A DNA stretch of 23,041 bases from Spartobacteria bacterium (GTDB lineage Bacteria; Verrucomicrobiota; Verrucomicrobiia; Chthoniobacterales; UBA6821): NCBI GenBank assembly GCA_947466005.1, contig CANIBV010000015.1, positions 1 through 23,041 of the forward strand, read 5' to 3'. The position numbers and the translations under genes were made by a program. Positions 15,552-23,041 of this stretch are shown piece after piece. Under the pieces are notes generated by a model that was not told the origin of the DNA, searched no databases, and was given only the letters and a program-made list of their open reading frames with translations. Each line of letters opens with the position of its first letter. Positions within the stretch are counted from its first letter, which is position 1.

Positions 15552-17270
15552 ATGAGTACCGACAACACCACCTCCAAGCCACTTGCCGCCAACGAGGGCA
15601 TGAAGATCACCTCCCGCCACCTTCGTGGAAACATCGCCGCTGATCTAGCCGACACCTCCACCGGGAACATCTCCGAGGAGAGCAACCAACTTTCCAAGTT
15701 CCACGGTCTCTACATGCAGGATGACCGCGACTTGCGCAATCCCCTCAAGAAAGAGGGTAAGGAAAAGGCCTTCGCCTTCATGCTTCGCGTCCGCCTCCCG
15801 GGCGGCAAGGCCACAGCCAAGCAGTGGATCGTCCTCGACAAGCTGGCCGACGAGATCGCCTCTCCTTCCCTCCGTCTCACCACGCGCCAGACCTTCCAGT
15901 TCCACGGAGTCCTGAAGGGGAACGTGAAGAAGCTTGTGAAGGGCATGCATCAGGCACTGCTCGATTCCATCGCCGCCTGCGGTGATGTGAACCGCAACGT
16001 CATGGCTCCGCCGAATCCCGAGCGTGACCCCGTCCAGCAGGAGGTCTACGGCCATGCCGTGGCCTGGAGTGAGTTCGCCCTCCCCAAGACCCGTGCCTAT
16101 CATGAGATCTATCTCGACGAGGAGCTAGTCGCCGGTGGCGAGCCTGAGAACGAGCCGATGTACGGCGACACCTACCTGCCACGTAAATTCAAGACAGGCT
16201 TCGCCATCCCTCCCTCCAACGACGTCGATGTCTTCTCACAGGACCTCGGCTTCATCGCCATCGCGCAGAATGGCAAGCTTCTTGGATATAATGTGACCGT
16301 CGGCGGCGGCCTGGGCATGAGCCACGGCAACGCGGAAACCTTCCCCCGCCTCGCAGACGTCCTCGGCTTCATTCCCGCTGACAAAGTGAATGCAATCGGC
16401 GAGGCCGTCCTCACCACCCAGCGCGATTATGGTGACCGCACCAACCGCAAGCACGCCCGCCTCAAGTACACGATCCAGGATCGTGGAATCGAGTGGTTCC
16501 GTGGCGAGGTCGAGAAGCGCTCAGGCATCACCTTCGAGCCGGCACACCCCTACGAGTTCACCACAATCGAGGATCCTCATGGCTGGCATGAGTGTGCGGA
16601 TGGCAACTGGTTCTATGGACTCCACATCTTGAGCGGCCGCATCAAGGATGTCGCCGGATGGCCCATGAAGAGCGCCCTGCGTGAGATCGCCGAGATCCAC
16701 GTGGGTGATTTCCGCCTCACTCCGTCGCAGAACCTTACCATCTCCGGCGTCAGCGCCGCCAAGAAGACCGAGATCGATGCGATCCTCGAGAAGCATGGTC
16801 TCTCCAACGAGAACAACCGCTCCTCACTCCGTCTCAATGCCCTCTCCTGCGTGGCGCTCCCCACCTGCGGACTGGCCCTTGCAGAGAGCGAGCGTGACCT
16901 TCCATCCATCCTTGGAAAGTTTGAAGCGGTTCTCGACGAGGCAGGCCTCCGTGAGGATGCCATCAGCCTCCGCATCACCGGATGCCCGAACGGATGCGCC
17001 CGCCCTTACCTTGCCGAGATCGGCTTTGTCGGTAAGGCCCCCGGAAAGTACGCCCTCTACCTTGGCGCCAAGTATAATGGCACAAGACTGAATCGACTCT
17101 ACTCACCCAGCATCACGATAGATGGTGCCGTGACCGAACTCACCCCGATCATCAAGCGCTTCGCCAAGGAGCGGGCGAATGGCGAGGGATTCGGCGACTT
17201 CTGCGATCGCGAGATCCTGCCTGCGGATGCCACCTTCCACAGTGTCGGCACTCCCCGCCCGGCGGCCTAA
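15552..17270 (+). CDS. cysI: Assimilatory sulfite reductase hemoprotein (CysI)
   Basis: This 572-residue siroheme and 4Fe-4S enzyme reduces sulfite to sulfide with six electrons. The cluster/siroheme cysteines C433 and C439 (LSCVALPTC) and C478 and C482 (TGCPNGCARP) have the same spacing as E. coli CysI. Substrate-binding motifs LTTRQTFQFHG (109-119), TYLPRKFKTGFAIPP and VGGGLGMSHGN are conserved. Overall it aligns with CysI (about 570 residues) better than with nitrite reductases. The flavoprotein partner CysJ is not next to it, so the electron donor (CysJ elsewhere or ferredoxin) is open. ATG at 15552 gives the CysI-like length; M17 at 15600 is an alternative start. It heads the cluster and is followed 11 bp later by cysH. 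Confidence 0.95.
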   Translation: MSTDNTTSKPLAANEGMKITSRHLRGNIAADLADTSTGNISEESNQLSKFHGLYMQDDRDLRNPLKKEGKEKAFAFMLRVRLPGGKATAKQWIVLDKLADEIASPSLRLTTRQTFQFHGVLKGNVKKLVKGMHQALLDSIAACGDVNRNVMAPPNPERDPVQQEVYGHAVAWSEFALPKTRAYHEIYLDEELVAGGEPENEPMYGDTYLPRKFKTGFAIPPSNDVDVFSQDLGFIAIAQNGKLLGYNVTVGGGLGMSHGNAETFPRLADVLGFIPADKVNAIGEAVLTTQRDYGDRTNRKHARLKYTIQDRGIEWFRGEVEKRSGITFEPAHPYEFTTIEDPHGWHECADGNWFYGLHILSGRIKDVAGWPMKSALREIAEIHVGDFRLTPSQNLTISGVSAAKKTEIDAILEKHGLSNENNRSSLRLNALSCVALPTCGLALAESERDLPSILGKFEAVLDEAGLREDAISLRITGCPNGCARPYLAEIGFVGKAPGKYALYLGAKYNGTRLNRLYSPSITIDGAVTELTPIIKRFAKERANGEGFGDFCDREILPADATFHSVGTPRPAA

Positions 17271-17281
17271 AGCGCATCGTC

Positions 17282-17965
17282 GTGTCATCGACCTTCACCG
17301 CCGAGCAAATCGCAGCCTGGAATCAGGAACTGCGAGGCAAGACCCCGCTTGAGATCACCCGTTGGTCCATCGCCCTCGCAAAGGAATCCGACGGCAATGC
17401 CATCGTCTCCACAAACTTCCGTCCCTACGAGGCCGTTGTCCTTCACCTTGCCGCGCAGGCGCAGGCCGACATCCCCGTACTCTGGGTCGACCATGGCTAC
17501 AATCGCCCGGCAACTTACAAGCATGCGGAGGAAGTCAAAGTCCTCCTCCATCTGAATCTCAAGGCATACCTCCCCAAGATCACCCCTGCGCACCGCGATG
17601 CGATCGATGGTCCGATCCCGACTCCCGAGGACGAGGAAGGACTAAAGAAGTTCAGCGCCTTGATGAAGCTCGAACCATTCCAACGCGGGATGCGTGAACT
17701 CGCTCCGACGATCTGGATCACCGCCCTGCGCAAGGTGCAGAACCCGAACCGCGCAGAACTCGATATCGTCTCAGCTGATGCGAATTTTGGTTCCTTGAAG
17801 ATCAGCCCTGTCTTTTACCTCTCCGATGAAGAGATGGAGTCTTATCTCACCGAGCACAAGCTCCCCAACGAATGGGACTACTACGATCCCGCCAAGGCTG
17901 ATGAAAAGCGCGAGTGCGGACTGCATGCTGTTTGGGGTGGCACAGCAGCATCGGCAGCCGCCTGA
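17282..17965 (+). CDS. cysH: CysH-like (phospho)adenylylsulfate reductase, compact form
   Basis: This 227-residue protein of the PAPS reductase/PP-loop family should reduce APS or PAPS to sulfite, feeding CysI. The catalytic cysteine C212 is in the hallmark KRECGLH motif near the C-terminus. Other conserved stretches are STNFRPYEAVVLHL (43-56, the nucleotide loop), IPVLWVDHGYNRPATY (64-79) and WITALRKVQNPNRA (145-158). The cysteine pairs that bind 4Fe-4S in APS reductases are absent, which suggests the PAPS type using thioredoxin. However, the GD-HTT segment seen in enteric CysH between the last strand and ECGLH is also missing, leaving the protein about 20 residues shorter. The start is GTG at 17282, 11 bp after cysI, and cysD follows 11 bp later: one operon. 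Confidence 0.85.
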   Translation: MSSTFTAEQIAAWNQELRGKTPLEITRWSIALAKESDGNAIVSTNFRPYEAVVLHLAAQAQADIPVLWVDHGYNRPATYKHAEEVKVLLHLNLKAYLPKITPAHRDAIDGPIPTPEDEEGLKKFSALMKLEPFQRGMRELAPTIWITALRKVQNPNRAELDIVSADANFGSLKISPVFYLSDEEMESYLTEHKLPNEWDYYDPAKADEKRECGLHAVWGGTAASAAA

Positions 17966-17976
17966 TTTTTAACATA

Positions 17977-18879
17977 ATGAAAAGCTATCACTTGGATCAC
18001 TTGGATTATCTCGAGACCGAGGCGATTCACATCATGCGCGAGGTCGCGGCGGAATTTGACCGACCGGCGATTCTTTTCTCAGGAGGCAAGGATTCCATCT
18101 GCCTGCTTCGACTTGCCGAGAAGGCCTTCCGCCCCTCCGATCTCCCGATGCCGTTCCTGAATGTTGCAACTGGCCACGAGTTCCCCGAACTCATTGAATT
18201 CCGCGATCGCCGCGCAAAGGAACTCAACGCCAAGCTGATCGTCCGCACCGTCGACGAGGCAATCGAGAAGGGAACGGCCGTTCAGGCTCCTGGACAGATC
18301 AGCCGTAACCAACTCCAGATTCCCGTCCTGCTCGGCGCGATCGAGGAGTTCCGCTTCGATTGCTGCATCGGTGGCGCCCGCCGCGACGAGGAGAAGGCCC
18401 GCGCCAAGGAACGCTTCTTCAGCTTCCGGGACAGCTTCGGTCAGTGGGATCCGAAGAACCAGCGCCCCGAGATCTGGAATCTCTACAACGGACGCCTGAA
18501 TCCCGGCGAGAACATGCGTGTATTTCCTCTCTCCAACTGGACCGAGATGGACGTCTGGGAATACATCAAACGAGAGAAGCTTGAGGTCCCATCCATCTAC
18601 TTCAGCCACCAGCGCCGCTGCGTTCGCCGCGGGGGCCAGTGGGTGCCAGACAGCGATCTCATGCCGGCAAAGGCCAATGAGGAGGTCAAAGAAATCGTTG
18701 TTCGAGTCCGCACCATCGGGGACATCATCAGCACCGGTTGCGTGGAGTCCCCCGCCTCCAACTGCGATGACATCATCGCCGAGATTGCCGCAGCACGTGT
18801 GACCGAGCGCGGTTCACGGGCCGACGACAGGGTCTCCGAGGCAGCCATGGAAGACCGCAAGAAGGCCGGGTATTTTTAG
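17977..18879 (+). CDS. cysD: Sulfate adenylyltransferase small subunit CysD
   Basis: This 300-residue subunit catalyses the transfer of AMP from ATP to sulfate, forming APS, with the GTPase CysN. The PP-loop SGGKDS is at residues 35-40 (AILFSGGKDSICLLRLA). Other family blocks are NVATGHEFPELIEFRD, CIGGARRDEEKARAKERFFS and RCVRRGGQWVPD, and the C-terminal DRVSEAAMEDRKKAGYF is typical. Length matches E. coli CysD (302). The ATG at 17977 matches the family N-terminus (HLDHLDYLETEAIHIMREV); an upstream in-frame start at 17914 would overlap cysH by 52 bases and adds unrelated sequence. It is 11 bp downstream of cysH in the same operon. Confidence 0.96.
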   Translation: MKSYHLDHLDYLETEAIHIMREVAAEFDRPAILFSGGKDSICLLRLAEKAFRPSDLPMPFLNVATGHEFPELIEFRDRRAKELNAKLIVRTVDEAIEKGTAVQAPGQISRNQLQIPVLLGAIEEFRFDCCIGGARRDEEKARAKERFFSFRDSFGQWDPKNQRPEIWNLYNGRLNPGENMRVFPLSNWTEMDVWEYIKREKLEVPSIYFSHQRRCVRRGGQWVPDSDLMPAKANEEVKEIVVRVRTIGDIISTGCVESPASNCDDIIAEIAAARVTERGSRADDRVSEAAMEDRKKAGYF

Positions 18880-18895
18880 CACCTCTTCTATTTCC

Positions 18896-18918
18896 GATTA
18901 TTATGCATCCGAATAATC
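18896..18918. repeat. Inverted repeat in the cysD-cysN gap
   Basis: GATTATT (18896-18902) and AATAATC (18912-18918) are perfect complements around a 9-base loop, 16 bp after cysD. There is no T-tract, so it is not a standard terminator. It may stabilise or attenuate the mRNA between cysD and cysN. Confidence 0.5.
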
Positions 18919-18921
18919 TCG

Positions 18922-18945
18922 CGCAGAGACGCAGAGACGCAGAGA
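18922..18945. repeat. Three tandem copies of CGCAGAGA
   Basis: Three perfect 8-bp copies lie between cysD and cysN. This unit is familiar as a short intergenic repeat in several bacterial phyla, but its function is unknown. Confidence 0.8.
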
Positions 18946-19068
18946 GGAATACATAACAAGATGGGTTCATGCGTCGATACTACTTCTCCTTCTTCCTGAG
19001 TTCCTGATGCAACGGATGAGAATCAACGGCCAAGCAAGCAATTCTATATTTAAAAAAACATTTCACAC

Positions 19069-20382
19069 ATGACTGCAAATCATCCAATCGACCTTCTCCG
19101 CTTTAATACCTGCGGATCCGTCGATGATGGCAAGTCGACCCTCATCGGCCGACTCCTGTACGACTCCAAGTCCCTCATGGAGGACCAGATAGAGGCCCTC
19201 GAACGTTCCGCCGACATCACTGGCGGAGGACAGATCAACCTCGCCAACCTCACCGATGGCCTGCGTGCTGAGCGTGAGCAGGGAATTACCATCGATGTCG
19301 CCTACCGCTACTTTGCGACTCCTCACCGCAAGTTCATCATCGCCGATACACCGGGCCACGTGCAGTACACGCGCAACATGGTCACCGGGGCCTCAACGGC
19401 AAACCTCTCGATCATCCTGATCGACGCGCGTCAGGGCGTCATCGAGCAGAGCCGTCGCCATGCGATCATTGCCTCCCTGTTGCGCATCCCCCACCTCGTC
19501 GTCGCCATCAACAAGATGGATCTTGTTGACTGGAGCGAGGAACGCTTTCTCGAGATCAAGGATCAGTTCGAGGAATTTCTGCCACGCCTTGACATCAAGG
19601 ATGTGAAGTTCATCCCGGTGAGCGCTTTGCAGGGGGATAATATCGTCACCCTCTCTGCTCACACCCCATGGTATCCAGGTCCGACGCTGCTCGGTCATCT
19701 CGAGACCGTGCACATTGCCAGCGACTGGAACCTCAATAATTTCCGTTTCCCCGTTCAATGGGTGAACCGCCCGAACAATCCCACAGATCAGACTCTGCAT
19801 GATTTCCGCGGCCTGAGTGGTCAGATCGCAGGAGGGATCGTTCGGGTCGGCCAGAAGGTAATGATTCTACCAAGTGGATTCAGCTCCACCATCAAGCAGA
19901 TCTGGACCCTGGATGGCCTGCAAGAGGAGGCCTTCAGCCCGCAGTCCGTGACACTCGTGCTCGAGCATGACCTCGATATCAGCCGCGGCGATGTGATCGT
20001 CGATGCCGAGGATCTACGCGGAGCTTCCTCGGATCTCCATGCCAAGATCTGCTGGATGAATCCCCGTCACCTCACCCCGGGGAAGCAGTACCTGCTCAAA
20101 CATACGAACCAGACGGTGAAGGCAGCAGTGACCTCCATCGAGAACCGGATCAATATCTCAACTTTTGACAAGGAAGAGGGCATCACAGAACTCGCCATGA
20201 ACGACCTAGGCGAAGTGCGGATCAAGACTGCCAAACCGCTGATCTACGACGGCTACGCGATGAACCGGCTTACTGGATCCTTCATCCTGATCGAGCCCGG
20301 AACCAACGCCACGGTAGCCGCAGGAATGCTGCTGCCTCCCACCGAGGTGGCCCGCCCCGAATACCGCGACTTCGCGATCTAG
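19069..20382 (+). CDS. cysN: Sulfate adenylyltransferase subunit CysN (GTPase)
   Basis: This 437-residue EF-Tu-like GTPase drives the otherwise unfavourable formation of APS by CysD. G-motifs: GSVDDGKST (16-24), the switch with EREQGITIDVAYRYF, DTPGH (93-97) and NKMD (148-151). Two beta-barrel domains follow to the C-terminus. The protein ends where CysN proper ends; there is no fused APS kinase (CysC) domain, and no separate cysC is seen. It lies 189 bp after cysD rather than directly adjacent, with repeats in between, so it may have its own promoter. The ATG has an A-rich leader (TTTAAAAAAACATTTCACAC) and no Shine-Dalgarno motif. Confidence 0.95.
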   Translation: MTANHPIDLLRFNTCGSVDDGKSTLIGRLLYDSKSLMEDQIEALERSADITGGGQINLANLTDGLRAEREQGITIDVAYRYFATPHRKFIIADTPGHVQYTRNMVTGASTANLSIILIDARQGVIEQSRRHAIIASLLRIPHLVVAINKMDLVDWSEERFLEIKDQFEEFLPRLDIKDVKFIPVSALQGDNIVTLSAHTPWYPGPTLLGHLETVHIASDWNLNNFRFPVQWVNRPNNPTDQTLHDFRGLSGQIAGGIVRVGQKVMILPSGFSSTIKQIWTLDGLQEEAFSPQSVTLVLEHDLDISRGDVIVDAEDLRGASSDLHAKICWMNPRHLTPGKQYLLKHTNQTVKAAVTSIENRINISTFDKEEGITELAMNDLGEVRIKTAKPLIYDGYAMNRLTGSFILIEPGTNATVAAGMLLPPTEVARPEYRDFAI

Positions 20383-20425
20383 TTTGCTTCGATCCATCCA
20401 GTTTAAAGTTTTTCCCATAAATTTA

Positions 20426-20453
20426 TTGACGACCATATAGATCGTGTTATAAA
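20426..20453 (+). promoter_or_regulatory. Porin promoter with inverted-repeat operator, twin of the cysI promoter
   Basis: A strong sigma70-type promoter: TTGACG (20426-20431), 16-bp spacer, TATAAA (20448-20453). The inverted repeat ACGACC-ATATA-GATCGT (20429-20445; 5 of 6 pairs) sits exactly as in the cysI promoter. The predicted 5' leader is about 35 bases. Confidence 0.65.
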
Positions 20454-20494
20454 GCCTGTCTCACTATTTTGAATAACCAAGCATCTCGAAACCA

Positions 20495-22441
20495 ATGATA
20501 CCCAAACCACCAAAAAGAACCCTTAGTCGCCTTCTTCCACAGTCAGCCATTTTTTTCTTGGCGTTTATAACGACTTTACCAGTCGCTTTTACTGCTGATG
20601 GGAACTCCATTAGTAACTTTGCAGCTGACTGGTACAGCCAGAAAGACGGAGCGACCTTGAAATGGTTCGGTCTGGAGACTCCCATGAAAACCTACGGCTT
20701 CAGCGTCAAGGGAGACATGAAAGAGGCTTATTTCGGCCAGGTCTCGGGAGGTCTTCCCAACCAACCACAAAGCAACTGGTGCTTTGATATGAAGCTCAAG
20801 GGAACCCTCGAACTGGAAAAACTTGTTCCGGCATTAAGCGGCTGGAGCATGATCTCCTACTGGCGTTACCGAGCCGGCGGCAATCCCCGCTGGGCGGCTG
20901 GTACACCGAACTTCATCGCTCCGAGCAATATGCCCAATGGTGCAGACCTGTGGAATCTAGCTCAAATGATTCAGTACGACTCCAAGAACAAGGCCCTGAT
21001 GTTCAACATCGGCTGGGAGAACCCTTACGAGCAGTTCCTGCAACAACCACTCTCCAAAATCTTCGAGAATCAGGCGATCAGTACCAGCAAGGGCATCGGG
21101 GCGAATGTCGGGCCGGGCATCCCGGTCATGAATGCCTCGGGAACCGCCGCCTACTATTACAAGAGCAGTTCGGTGCCTTGGGGAAACACCTTCGGCGCAT
21201 GGGGTGGCACCCTGAAAGTGAAACCCCTCCGCAATGTCTACATACAGTCTGGACTCTATGCCGCCAATTCCAATATGGGTGGCCCCACTCAGACCCAGTT
21301 CTCGGCCACCAGCGTCTATCCGTATACCTCAGTGCCAGCAAGCTACCTTGGTCAGTTCCGCGATTCAGGCAAGGTCACCCCGGTTGTGGGCGGTAATGGG
21401 AAGCTGATCCCCGGAGCACAGCAAAACCTAGGCTGGGTTCCCAGTACCAAGGGGGCCAACAACCACGGCTTCGGAGGCATGGCAGGATCCCCTCAGTTCA
21501 ACCCGCAGACCCAGAACATCGGAGCTAGGCCCGCCCAACCCCAGTATGTGACTGCCAACAATAAGAGCACCTACACAAATTCCTCCGGCCAGGTCGTCTC
21601 GGCACCACGCTACTACACCTCCAGCCCTTACGATCAGGGAAGCGGGGGCCAATATTCGCAGAACGGCCTCTTCAGCGTCACCGAGATCGGTTGGGAACCG
21701 AAATTCGGAAGCGACCAGCTCGAAGGCAAGTATGTGCTCGGTAACTACATCTGGGGCAATGCCAACTCGCAGTTCACCCCGTTTGCCTACACGACCAGCG
21801 CCTCCGGAACAACCTCGGCGAATTCGCCGACCCGCAAACCTGTTCCGACCACCCAAAGCCCGATTATCTGGGGTCTTTATGCTCAGATCGACCAGCAACT
21901 CTATGCGGAGAAGGGACACAACTACCAGGAGGACCAGGTCTCCATGCACGCCAAGATATCCAAACAGGGACTCTACTCCTTCAGCATGATGAATTTCACC
22001 CCGCCCAACGGGTGCCAGGTTCCCCTCTATTTCCACACGGGTCTGGCCTACAAGGGACTCATCCCCACCCGCGACAACGACATGATCGCGGTCTGCGTAG
22101 GAAGCGCTTTCTACAGCGGGCAGTACAACCAGTGGATCGATGCGCAGAACCAGTCCCTACAGAACGACTACGGCAGCACCTACAATGACATAGTTCCAAA
22201 CGGGCCCACGGTTCAACGACCCATCAGCCCGACTACAGGTAAACCGACGACAAATTACCAGAACTACTACGCCTACCAGCCTCACTTCACGAGCACGCAG
22301 ATCATCGAGGCCTGCTACGATATCCAGTTGACGAAATGGGCGAATTTCAAACCCTTTGTCGAGTTCATCGTAAATCCGGCAGGGAACGGCTCCGTCCCAA
22401 CTTCAGTCATCATCGGAGCCAGCAGCAAATGGTTTTTCTAA
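20495..22441 (+). CDS. Outer-membrane beta-barrel porin, probably OprB-like
   Basis: This 648-residue exported protein has an N-terminal signal sequence (basic start, hydrophobic 16-33, likely cleavage near residue 34). Many alternating hydrophobic and aromatic strands follow, and a C-terminal Phe (SKWFF) is the BAM-recognition signature of outer-membrane barrels. The N-terminal part (KLKGTLELEKLVPALSGWS, then WENPYEQFLQQPLS) resembles OprB carbohydrate-selective porins. A low-complexity Asn/Gln/Ser/Tyr/Pro-rich stretch at about 300-400 is probably a large loop. The gene lies between cysN and a sulfate-binding protein gene and has the same promoter and operator layout as cysI, so a role in uptake of sulfate or organosulfur compounds is inferred. 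The start is ATG at 20495. Confidence 0.75.
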   Translation: MIPKPPKRTLSRLLPQSAIFFLAFITTLPVAFTADGNSISNFAADWYSQKDGATLKWFGLETPMKTYGFSVKGDMKEAYFGQVSGGLPNQPQSNWCFDMKLKGTLELEKLVPALSGWSMISYWRYRAGGNPRWAAGTPNFIAPSNMPNGADLWNLAQMIQYDSKNKALMFNIGWENPYEQFLQQPLSKIFENQAISTSKGIGANVGPGIPVMNASGTAAYYYKSSSVPWGNTFGAWGGTLKVKPLRNVYIQSGLYAANSNMGGPTQTQFSATSVYPYTSVPASYLGQFRDSGKVTPVVGGNGKLIPGAQQNLGWVPSTKGANNHGFGGMAGSPQFNPQTQNIGARPAQPQYVTANNKSTYTNSSGQVVSAPRYYTSSPYDQGSGGQYSQNGLFSVTEIGWEPKFGSDQLEGKYVLGNYIWGNANSQFTPFAYTTSASGTTSANSPTRKPVPTTQSPIIWGLYAQIDQQLYAEKGHNYQEDQVSMHAKISKQGLYSFSMMNFTPPNGCQVPLYFHTGLAYKGLIPTRDNDMIAVCVGSAFYSGQYNQWIDAQNQSLQNDYGSTYNDIVPNGPTVQRPISPTTGKPTTNYQNYYAYQPHFTSTQIIEACYDIQLTKWANFKPFVEFIVNPAGNGSVPTSVIIGASSKWFF

Positions 22442-22482
22442 AAGACAACACCTAATCCGAACTCCGACCCGAATCTAATCCC

Positions 22483-23041
22483 ATGAACACCGAACACATC
22501 AACAAACTCATTCTCATACTGCTCGGAGCAATGACACTCCATACGGTCAAAGCCGAATTCTCACTCCTAAACGTGAGCTACGACCCGACCCGGGAGCTCT
22601 ATGCCGAGTTCAATAAGGCATTTTCCAGCCATTGGAAGAGCCAGACAGGCGAAGACGTCAAAATCGCCACCTCCCATGGGGGCTCGGGATCCCAGTCACG
22701 GCTCATTCAAGATGGCGCTGAGGCGGATGTAGCCACGTTGGCCCTTGCCTATGACATCGATGCCATCCATGACAAGGGAAGCACGGGTGCCTTTGACAAG
22801 CCTCTGATCCCTAAAAATTGGCAGTCACGACTTCCCCACAACAGTTCACCCTACACCTCCACGATTGTCTTCCTGGTCCGCAAGGGCAACCCGAAGAATA
22901 TCAAGGATTGGAACGACCTTGCCCGCGAGGATGTCTCTATCATCACACCCAATCCGAAAACTGGTGGCGGTGCCCGCTGGAACTTCCTAGGAGCATGGTC
23001 CTATGCCCAGAAAGCATTTGGAGGGGATGAATCAAGGATCC
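22483..23041 (+). CDS. sbp: Periplasmic sulfate-binding protein (Sbp/CysP family), partial at window edge
   Basis: The first 186 residues are visible and the rest lies outside the window. A signal peptide covers residues 1-24 (hydrophobic ILILLGAM, cleavage after TVKA). Mature sequence opens with FSLLNVSYDPTRELYAEFN, the signature start of sulfate/thiosulfate-binding proteins. The anion-binding loop SHGGSGSQ (64-71), ADVATLALAYDID and NPKTGGGARWNFLGAW follow. The family delivers sulfate to the CysTWA ABC importer, whose genes would be expected just downstream. It begins 41 bp after the porin stop with no promoter or terminator evident between them, so the two are probably co-transcribed. This explains uptake for the cysI-cysH-cysD-cysN pathway next door. 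Confidence 0.9.
   Translation, partial: MNTEHINKLILILLGAMTLHTVKAEFSLLNVSYDPTRELYAEFNKAFSSHWKSQTGEDVKIATSHGGSGSQSRLIQDGAEADVATLALAYDIDAIHDKGSTGAFDKPLIPKNWQSRLPHNSSPYTSTIVFLVRKGNPKNIKDWNDLAREDVSIITPNPKTGGGARWNFLGAWSYAQKAFGGDESRI

Noticed and set aside
21428..22036. A 202-codon minus-strand frame opposite the porin
   Set aside because: It is antisense to a well-supported porin with signal peptide and C-terminal Phe, and has no family resemblance.

Overview
The window reads as chromosomal DNA of a Gram-negative bacterium. It has an Mla-type outer-membrane lipid transporter, a beta-barrel porin ending in Phe, and coding regions rich in G/C at third positions. Gene content and weak or absent Shine-Dalgarno motifs fit the Verrucomicrobiota/PVC group, but that placement is an inference from family resemblance, not from a marker gene.

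Left edge (1-1057), minus strand: an IS3-family insertion sequence cut by the window. It has orfA, a classical A_AAA_AAG slippery site, and an orfB that carries an extra internal frameshift. Next (1246-8030), also minus strand, is a compact gene train in the order of transcription ftsK, a small RodZ-like HTH/membrane protein, rimO, mlaE, mlaF, mlaD. Gaps range from 31 bp to a 4-bp ATGA overlap, so this is probably one operon linking chromosome segregation, ribosome modification and envelope lipid transport.

Middle (8157-15270), plus strand: a type I mannose-6-phosphate isomerase with its own terminator, an orphan carbamoyl-phosphate synthase large subunit (no carA beside it), and an 884-residue fusion of a GH-A-clan glycosidase-like domain to a membrane-anchored family 2 glycosyltransferase.

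Right part (15552-23041), plus strand: an assimilatory sulfate reduction and uptake cluster. It contains cysI (sulfite reductase hemoprotein), an unusually compact cysH-like reductase, cysD and cysN (ATP sulfurylase), an OprB-like porin, and the start of a periplasmic sulfate-binding protein that runs off the edge. The cysI and porin promoters have the same architecture: a -35 ending in TGACG, a 16-bp spacer holding a 6-5-6 inverted repeat (ACGAYY-N5-RATCGT), and a TATAWA -10. This points to a common sulfur-responsive regulator and to a sulfur-uptake role for the porin. That shared site is the most interesting finding here. No stretch above 300 bases lacks a gene; the longest (15271-15551) holds a terminator, a palindrome and the cysI promoter.
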